From Shouchella shacheensis (GTDB taxonomy: Bacteria; Bacillota; Bacilli; Bacillales; Bacillaceae_D), in the NCBI RefSeq assembly GCF_001484965.1, contig NZ_LLYY01000029.1, positions 1 through 57,097 on the forward strand: a stretch of 57,097 nt of DNA, given 5' to 3'. Made by a program: the position numbers and the translations under genes. Within the stretch, counting starts at the first letter, position 1; each line of letters opens with the position of its first letter. A model generated the notes under the pieces. It saw only the letters and a list, made by a program, of their open reading frames with translations. It ran no database searches and was not told the DNA's origin. Below, in pieces: positions 51,708 through 57,097 of the stretch.

Positions 51708-53420
51708 CTAGTTGTGTTTTGCTTCACGCATGAACTGCTCTAGTTCATCATTTAGTCGCTCATATTCAGGAGAACCAGGTTCCGTTAAGCTCAAACGACC
51801 AAGCAGCTCACTCATCTTCATCTCTCTGAGAGCTGACTCGTCCTCTCTATCCTTTTTTGCAGGATCTATCTGCTGGGTTCTTCTTTCTTCAAATTCAGAA
51901 AGACCGCTCTCGACTCGCTTGATTCTCTGTTTCTCTATAACAAGCAGTTTGTCACAAAGCTTGTCGACGAAGTACCGGTCGTGGGAAACAACGAGCAATG
52001 TTCCCTTATACTGCGCAAGCGTCTCCTCAAGCTGCTCTCTGCTTGGCAAGTCAAGGTGATTGGTGGGTTCATCCAAAATGAGAACATCGTAATCCTTACG
52101 AATCATTGCGACAAGCTTGACTTTCGTTCGCTCCCCCTGGCTAAATGTTCTCAACGGCTGCTCTAGCTCCTTTGCTGCTATATTCATGTTCGCAAGCATC
52201 GTTCGAACAAGCGCCATCTCTTCTCGAGCAACATTTAAATACTCGAGCGCCGTTTGATCAAGAGGCAGGTCATCCCTATCCTGCTTTAAATAGCCAATGT
52301 TTAAGGATGGACTTTTCCAGAGCGAGCCTTTGGTTATGGCCTCCTCGCCGAGCAGCATGCGAATAAGCGTTGTTTTTCCTACGCCGTTCACACCGTGAAG
52401 CCCTACCTTCTCCCCATGTTTGACATAAAAATGACTTTTGGCAAACAGCACACGATCGCGAAACGATTTGGCAATACCTTTGGCCTCTACGACTCGTTTG
52501 CCTCTCTGCCTCGTCGGTTGAAATTGGAAAGAAACCGTAGAATCCTCACCCGGCTTTTCCACTTGTTCTTTCTCAAGTTCTGTTTCCAGCCTCCGCATTT
52601 TTGATTTGATTTGTTTGTCTTTCTTTTTTGCTCTGACCCCGTCATACTCCTTTAAGCCCATCTGCCTGCTGTCGGTTTCAGATTTTCTTTTTCCAGCTTC
52701 CCGGTGTGCCTTATCCGACCACTGTGACAATCGCTCGACTTGCTCTTCAATCGTCCGTATCTTCCTCTGCTGTTTATCGTACGCCTTTGCCAGAGCGTCT
52801 CGCTTTCGCTCCTTCTCTTTTCTATACTCGGAGTAATTCCCTTGATAGCTTGTTAATCTCCCGTTCTCAAGCTCTAGTACACAATTGACCGTCTGATCAA
52901 GAAAGCGACGATCATGGGAGATGAGCACCACGGCCCCCTCAAACGACCGGAGGACTTTAGCAAGCCACTCCATTCCTCTAGCGTCCAGATGATTGGTAGG
53001 CTCATCAAGCAAAAGGAGGCTTGGGTTTTTCGCCATTACCGTCGCGAGCGCTAGCTTGAGCTTCTCTCCTCCACTTAGCGTGTGAATGTTTTCTTTCTCC
53101 CAACTGATTTCGTGCTCCATTCCAAAGCGGCTTAGCTCTTGAAGGAGCTTTCCATAATCCTCAATGCGACCTAGCCCCTTCATTTCGAGAGATTGCGGCA
53201 AATACCCAATGTTAAGTGTTTCAGGGAACGCACGAATTTTTCCGGAATCCGCTTCCATCTTACCTAACAATAGCCTTAAAAGCGTCGTCTTTCCGGCACC
53301 ATTCCCTCCGCACAAACCAATGCGATCGCCTTGCTCGACCGTTAACTGTCCATCCTCGATAATCACTTTCTCACCAAAGGCAATCGATAACCCTTGTGCC
53401 TCAAACAACTTCCTCATCAT
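51708..53420 (-). CDS. ABC-F family ATPase, ribosomal-protection type
   Basis: A 570-aa protein of two ABC ATPase domains without membrane segments. Walker A sites are CGGNGAGKTT and HGVNGVGKTT; signature motifs are TLSGGEKLKL and FSQGERTKVK; both are followed by LDEPTNHLD. The ~80-residue interdomain linker (about 190-300) is long and basic (VRAKKKDKQIKSKMRRLETE), as in ABC-F proteins that reach the ribosomal exit region, and a C-terminal helical extension follows. Such proteins release antibiotics (Vga/Lsa/Vml type) or rescue stalled ribosomes. Spectrum cannot be inferred. ATG 53420 or 53417. Confidence 0.88.
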   Translation of the reverse strand: MMRKLFEAQGLSIAFGEKVIIEDGQLTVEQGDRIGLCGGNGAGKTTLLRLLLGKMEADSGKIRAFPETLNIGYLPQSLEMKGLGRIEDYGKLLQELSRFGMEHEISWEKENIHTLSGGEKLKLALATVMAKNPSLLLLDEPTNHLDARGMEWLAKVLRSFEGAVVLISHDRRFLDQTVNCVLELENGRLTSYQGNYSEYRKEKERKRDALAKAYDKQQRKIRTIEEQVERLSQWSDKAHREAGKRKSETDSRQMGLKEYDGVRAKKKDKQIKSKMRRLETELEKEQVEKPGEDSTVSFQFQPTRQRGKRVVEAKGIAKSFRDRVLFAKSHFYVKHGEKVGLHGVNGVGKTTLIRMLLGEEAITKGSLWKSPSLNIGYLKQDRDDLPLDQTALEYLNVAREEMALVRTMLANMNIAAKELEQPLRTFSQGERTKVKLVAMIRKDYDVLILDEPTNHLDLPSREQLEETLAQYKGTLLVVSHDRYFVDKLCDKLLVIEKQRIKRVESGLSEFEERRTQQIDPAKKDREDESALREMKMSELLGRLSLTEPGSPEYERLNDELEQFMREAKHN

Positions 53421-53472
53421 CTCACCTCATTTGTTTTTTGTGTTTCAAATGAGTGCTTAATCCATCGCAACA

Positions 53473-53595
53473 CCGAAAAGCGCAGGTGGGTCGAACAGAA
53501 GCGAGAATTTTGGAGACCTGTCATAAGAAATCCTGTACTTGGATTTCGTTGTCAGGGCGAAAAATCTCGAGCTTTTGCCCACCGGAGCTAGACAA
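53473..53595 (+). repeat. Intergenic repeat, type B, copy 7
   Basis: Full-length copy. The outer 3' arm reads GCCCACCGGAGC and the 5' arm GCAGGTGGGT, a compensated change relative to GGCGGGT/ACCCGCC. Confidence 0.85.
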
Positions 53596-53597
53596 TA

Positions 53598-53720
53598 CCG
53601 AAAAGCGCAGGCGGGTCGTCCAGAAGCACGGATTTTGGAAGGCCTGCTCTAGAAATCCCGAATTTGGATTTCGGTGCAGGACTGAAAAATCCCGAGCTTC
53701 TACCCGCCGGAGCTAGACAA
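53598..53720 (+). repeat. Intergenic repeat, type B, copy 8
   Basis: Full-length copy in direct tandem with copy 7, closest in sequence to copy 1 at 16137. Confidence 0.85.
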
Positions 53721-53750
53721 AAAAACCTCCCTAGTTGACCTAGAGAGGTT
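53719..53750 (-). terminator. Minus-strand terminator
   Basis: On the minus strand AACCTCTCTAG/CTAGGGAGGTT pair (one G-U) and run into TTTTTGTC. The gene it served may be the relic just upstream. Confidence 0.75.
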
Positions 53751-53800
53751 AGGAAAATGCTGCCGGGGTATACGGAAATAAACGCGTTGAGAAAAATCCC

Positions 53801-53955
53801 TCAGCGCTCAAACGGTATATTTGGCCAGACGTATCCCATACTCTCTAGGTGCTTCTCAAACATTTGATTCGAGATTTCCCTTTGAATGATGAGATTACTG
53901 CTTCATTGGCCGAGTACCGTTCCTTTCTGTCTAAGATTACTTGTAGTTTATAGGA
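53801..53955 (-). pseudogene. Unrecognised gene relic, C-terminal part, frameshifted
   Basis: On the minus strand two frames join into a protein-like tail: YKLQVILDRKERYSANEAV then ISSFKG in one frame, and EISNQMFEKHLESMGYVWPN then IPFER before TGA in the next. The frame changes at a GGG/AAA run near 53878. An intrinsic terminator follows. Amino-acid use and the terminator suggest a real former gene; I do not recognise the family. Confidence 0.5.
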
Positions 53956-54026
53956 AGGGGTGCATGGTGTCAAATAATTTTAACTAGGTACTCAGCTTTG
54001 AGGTGGCACTAGATTAATTAAACAAT

Positions 54027-54171
54027 GTCTGTTAGAATATCTGTATAGGGATGTATGCAGGCAATGAACCTGCATATGCATACACTGATGATATGGTGAT
54101 CAAGCTATCGGTTCTCGAACCGATAGCGCCATGGCAAGGATAAGTGCTGCTAACACTTTCCTTGCCTTTTT
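54027..54171 (+). ncRNA. Candidate antisense RNA opposite the 43-aa ORF
   Basis: An extended -10 (TGTTAGAAT, about 54027-54035) precedes a structured stretch with hairpins ATGCAGG/CCTGCAT and GCTATCGGTT-CTCG-AACCGATAGC. It ends at a strong intrinsic terminator, GGCAAGGATAAGTG/CACTTTCCTTGCC then TTTTTG (54133-54171). The RNA would cover the 3' half of the minus-strand 43-aa ORF, the overlap seen in txpA/RatA and bsrG/SR4. The terminator is clear; the transcript itself is inferred. Confidence 0.5.
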
Positions 54172-54231
54172 GCTGTTCCAAAGCCTTTCTATAAGCTTCG
54201 ACACAACCAAGACGGCGATGCCCTCCAACAT
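54100..54231 (-). CDS. 43-aa hydrophobic peptide, candidate type I toxin
   Basis: It starts at ATG 54231, 7 nt after a strong GGAGGGGG. Two hydrophobic stretches (MLEGIAVLVVSKLIERLW and VLAALILAMALSV) flank a basic patch (NSKKARK), and the peptide ends REPIA. A 10-bp hairpin (GTAAGGTCAT/ATGACTTTAC, about 54277-54298) would sit near the 5' end of its mRNA, and a TATAAT lies just beyond. Size, composition and a plus-strand terminated RNA opposite its 3' half fit a type I toxin. No sequence family is recognised, so toxicity is a hypothesis. Confidence 0.5.
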   Translation of the reverse strand: MLEGIAVLVVSKLIERLWNSKKARKVLAALILAMALSVREPIA

Positions 54232-54311
54232 ACCATCACCCCCTCCCTATACAGCCACGAGAGGGAACGTGAAGCGTAAAGTCATAGATGACCTTACACC
54301 CCGATTATAAT

Positions 54312-54487
54312 ACGGATTGTAGACGATTAGGACACGGCCCTTGCCCAGATCAACTAGTGCCTGTACAAATAGTTTCAAATTGAACACAAACATTAATAAC
54401 GTCCAAACAAGCTTTAGAACCCTTGGCTTGATTCTGGAGCACTTGTTACAAGAAAGGTTATTGGCAACCCGCCAGTAGCCTTTTTTG
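54312..54487 (+). ncRNA. Candidate small RNA or attenuated leader
   Basis: A TATAAT (54306-54311) is followed, about 145 nt later, by an intrinsic terminator: GGTTATTGGC-AACCC-GCCAGTAGCC then TTTTTT (54456-54486). No ORF lies between. It could be a free small RNA or an attenuated leader of the surface-protein gene that starts at 54632. No consensus -35 was found. Confidence 0.4.
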
Positions 54488-54631
54488 TGTTGCCCATTCC
54501 TGTGCTTCAGTTCTTCAGCATACGAAACAACATTTCTACAAGAAATTCATCAAAAAAGTGATCCACTCCCCATCTGCCCTCGTTACCTTAGCAAAGATCA
54601 CAAAGATCAAAACGAGGGAGTGTTTCAAGTT

Positions 54632-56001
54632 ATGAAGAAATCCATGTTTAAGAAAACAGCCATCGCCGCAAGTACGATGGCACTACTCGTTCCATCGACG
54701 TTTGCGTCTGCCGCGGAGCAGCAACCTACAGCGAGCAGCAACCTACAGCCGTTACCCCAGCAGCTGACCTTCGAGCGGATTTGGATCACTTACTGTCAGA
54801 GCACTTTGTACTGGCTGTATCAGCGATGCAAAAGGCGTATGACGAAGATGCCGACTGGGAAGAGGTTGAGGGCGCACTTTATGAAAACTCAGCCGACATG
54901 GTAACAGCGATTGAAGGCATCTACGGTGAAGAAGAAGCGGCGGAATTCGACCGTATCTTTACAGAACATAACGATTACACGGCCGATATCGTTGAAGCCA
55001 CACAAAATGAAGATGCCGATGCAAGAGCAGCAGCTGAGGAAGAAGTTGAGGATTTTGTCCTTGAATTCTCAGAATTTCTTGCCATAACAACGGACGGAAA
55101 CCTACCACAAGAAGCCGCTGAAGAAGCCATTCGCGCTCACGAAATGGATGTCCTAAATACGTTTGATCATTACGTTGCTGGAGAGTACGAGGAAGCGTAT
55201 GGCTCTTACCGTGAAGGGTTCGACCGCATGTTCGATATTGGAGAAGCCTTATCCGGTGCGATTGTCGCCCAGAACCCAGACATGTTTGAAGGCTCAGCGG
55301 TAGATACACCAGCTTCAGATTTGCGCGCAACGCTTAATCATCTTGCAGGCGAACATTACGCGCTAGCGACACTTGAAATGCAAAAAGGCTTTGATCAAGC
55401 CGAAGACTTTGACTTTGTCATCTGGGCAGAAGATATGCACACCGCTGACTTCAAAGCAGCGATTGAGTCCATTTATGGTTCTGAAGGTGCGGCGGAATTC
55501 GAGCGCATTTGGCAGGGCAATCATATTGACGCACAAAGCAATCTAGTTGCCGCTACCATTGAAGGAAACGACGAAGCTCGTGAACAGGCTCTTGCGGACC
55601 TGGAAACGTTCGCCATGGACTTTGGTGAATTCCTAGGCACAGCGACTGAAGGAAACCTGCCAGTGGAAGCTGCACAAGAAGCCGTATGGGCTCATGAAGA
55701 GAATGTGGTGAACACCTTTGATCACTATGTATCCGAGGACTATGAAAGCACGTATGAGTCTTTCCGTGAAGGGTATGCCATGATGTTCGACATTGGCGAA
55801 GTGCTTGGAGATGCGATTGTTACGCAGATGCCAGCTGAATTTGGTGGAGAGGTCATGCCTGAGGAAATGCCACAAACGGGTCTTGGCGGAGCAAGCCAAA
55901 CAACTAGCGCGACAATGATGATGGCCTATATCGCTTTTGCGGCAGCCGTTATTGGTACTGGCGGATATGTGATTCGCAAACGAATGGGCAACAACGCATA
56001 G
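54632..56001 (+). CDS. MPQTG-anchored surface protein, frameshifted by a 17-bp duplication
   Basis: The gene opens at ATG 54632 with a good signal peptide (MKKSMFKKTAIAASTMALLV, then PSTFASAAEQQPTA) but leaves frame at an exact 17-bp tandem duplication. The second frame carries the mature protein to 56001. Without one copy the protein is about 450 aa. It has two homologous ~165-residue helical repeats, starting ADLRADLDHLLSEHF and SDLRATLNHLAGEHY and each holding FDHYV and REGF motifs with conserved His/Glu/Asp. MPQTG lies 44 residues from the end, then a hydrophobic segment and RKRMGNNA. A sortase gene follows. Confidence 0.85.
54716..54749 (+). repeat. 17-bp exact tandem duplication
   Basis: GAGCAGCAACCTACAGC occurs twice in a row (54716-54732, 54733-54749). 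Seventeen is not a multiple of three, so the second copy shifts the frame of the surface protein right after the signal-peptide cleavage region. Confidence 0.97.
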
Positions 56002-56071
56002 GTTTGATAAAGGAAGAGGCTTTCCCCTCTTCCTCTTTCTACTAACATCAGCTAAAAGGTAGGTGAATGTG

Positions 56072-57028
56072 GTGAAGCGATTCAGCGTTATGATGATAAC
56101 CTTTATCCTGACCGTGGGCATTTTATATGTAGTTTCAGCTGAAACCATTGTACAGCAGGAAGAAGAGAGCCCATCAGACCAACCATACAACATCGAGAGG
56201 ACAGAAGAAACGGACACACCGGTTGTAGCAAGCGAAGAAGAGGCGCCTTCCGATGAATTTTTTATGTTAGATGAAAATGACTACGACAGCGAGGGCTCTA
56301 GCGAAGAAGAAACAGGAATCAAGCCTTCAACGCTCAAGATTCCATCCCTTGAGATCAACGCTGCGATTGAAGACGTCGGCATCCTTGACAATGGCCAGAT
56401 GGGCGTTCCGGCAAATGAAGACGACGTAGCCTGGTTTGAACCCGGCGTTATGCCAGGGGAGCAAGGCAACGCGGTCTTTGCAGGTCATGTAGATGGCTAC
56501 ACTGGCCCTGCCGTTTTCTTTGAACTAGAAGAACTTCAAGAAGGCGATGAGGTGATTGTCGAAGATGAAGAAGGAACAGAGCTTGTCTTCGTTGTTCAAC
56601 GAAAGGAAAGCTACGACCGCTTAGACGCACCGATGGAGGAGATTTTTGGTTCCTCTGATCGTCAACGTTTAAACTTGATCACCTGTACAGGGCTATTTGA
56701 CCGCGGCGCAGGCACCCATGAAGAACGGTTGGTCGTCTACACCGAGCTTAAGGAAGAGGAAAAAACAACTTCACAGGATCCCCCTTCGTCCCCTACCAAT
56801 GTTGAAGCAAACGGAACTCTTGTCACGTGGCATGCCGTTCGCGAAGAGGGCATTGTTGGTTACCGTGTCTACCGCGAAGACGCGGATGGTAGCCAGGAAC
56901 ACGTCGCTAGCATTTCTACCCATGAGCGCAAAAGTTACACCGATCCCGAGGCTGATGAGTTCACGTATAGCGTCACCGCCGTCGACGAGAACGGGCAGGA
57001 ATCCGAGACAGCATCAACACAGGACTAA
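56072..57028 (+). CDS. Sortase with C-terminal fibronectin type III domain
   Basis: About 318 aa. A signal/anchor (FSVMMITFILTVGILYVVSA) precedes a very acidic linker. The sortase barrel spans about residues 85-225: LKIPSLEINAAIEDVGI, catalytic His in FAGHVDGYTG, catalytic Cys in LNLITCTGLFDRG and Arg in HEERLVVYTEL. It resembles the class D/F groups. An Fn3-like domain of about 80 residues ends the protein (VEANGTLVTWHAVREEGIVG, YSVTAVDENGQES). GTG at 56072 follows AAGGTAGGTG. It is 70 nt after the MPQTG surface protein, its likely substrate. A sortase with an attached Fn3 domain is uncommon. Confidence 0.87.
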   Translation: MKRFSVMMITFILTVGILYVVSAETIVQQEEESPSDQPYNIERTEETDTPVVASEEEAPSDEFFMLDENDYDSEGSSEEETGIKPSTLKIPSLEINAAIEDVGILDNGQMGVPANEDDVAWFEPGVMPGEQGNAVFAGHVDGYTGPAVFFELEELQEGDEVIVEDEEGTELVFVVQRKESYDRLDAPMEEIFGSSDRQRLNLITCTGLFDRGAGTHEERLVVYTELKEEEKTTSQDPPSSPTNVEANGTLVTWHAVREEGIVGYRVYREDADGSQEHVASISTHERKSYTDPEADEFTYSVTAVDENGQESETASTQD

Positions 57029-57029
57029 T

Positions 57030-57097
57030 CCGAAATGCGCAGGCGCCTTGCTCACGAGCGACAAGTTCTGGAAGAACGGCAGGATCAAGTCCGCTCT
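57030..57097 (+). repeat. Intergenic repeat, type A, cut by the window edge
   Basis: It matches the type A copy at 16014 through CACGAGCGACAAGTTCTGGA and GAACGGCAGGATCAAG. It begins one base after the sortase stop codon. Confidence 0.8.

Noticed and set aside
54051-54143. 30-codon plus-strand ORF inside the candidate antisense RNA
   Set aside because: GGG touches the ATG with no spacing, and hairpins dominate the sequence; more likely non-coding.

Overview
The window looks like the chromosome of an alkaliphilic or haloalkaliphilic member of the Bacillaceae, close to the Shouchella/Alkalihalobacillus group. The evidence is a complete seven-gene Mrp Na+/H+ antiporter operon, Bacillus-type riboswitches (Mn2+ and TPP), CatE/CatR-, Ald/AdeR-, HflX- and YrhD/YrhE-like proteins, purine-rich Shine-Dalgarno sites with frequent TTG and GTG starts, and a family of about 120-bp intergenic repeats ending in CCGGAGCTAGACA. 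No rRNA, tRNA, CRISPR array or intact transposase was seen. The assignment rests on remembered protein families, not on database searches.

Layout. 0-9.4 kb: an SDR oxidoreductase, a PRC-barrel protein, mrpABCDEFG on the minus strand, and a divergent KdpD-type universal-stress protein with a long structured leader and a 15-codon upstream ORF. 9.4-16 kb: a quinone/catechol stress set (catE, a nitroreductase, a divergent CatR-like HxlR regulator), LD-carboxypeptidase, RarD, lactonase Pgl and a CynX-like transporter. 16-26.2 kb: ald with its PucR-type activator, an M15 peptidase, an XRE-TPR (RRNPP-like) regulator, clustered repeats around a relic of an acyl-CoA ligase, hflX with a terminator in its leader, an IS200/IS605-like relic, a Mn2+ riboswitch with terC, and a TPP riboswitch with tenA. 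26.2-34.4 kb: a five-gene catabolic operon (DoeA-like ectoine hydrolase, Cys/Met-family PLP enzyme, M20 deacylase, short homoserine dehydrogenase, aldehyde dehydrogenase) with its own PucR regulator and a good cre site. 34.5-38.9 kb: pspA, a VPQTG-tailed TPM protein, tag, an MDR oxidoreductase and two small unknown genes. 38.9-51.5 kb: a molybdenum island, with formate dehydrogenase (fdhF, yrhD-like, OFA-family transporter, fdhD), all the moa/mob/moe genes and modAB without modC. 51.7-57.1 kb: an ABC-F ATPase, more repeats and relics, a candidate small-peptide/antisense-RNA locus, a frameshifted MPQTG surface protein and a sortase fused to a fibronectin type III domain.

How the parts work together. 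The molybdenum genes supply the cofactor for the formate dehydrogenase encoded downstream on the same strand, and the OFA transporter probably brings in its substrate. The 26-34 kb operon looks like ectoine catabolism with a non-standard lower half. The right end is a cell-surface display module: the sortase would anchor the preceding protein, whose reading frame is broken by an exact 17-bp tandem duplication just after the signal peptide. Removing one copy restores a perfect frame, so the locus may switch on and off.
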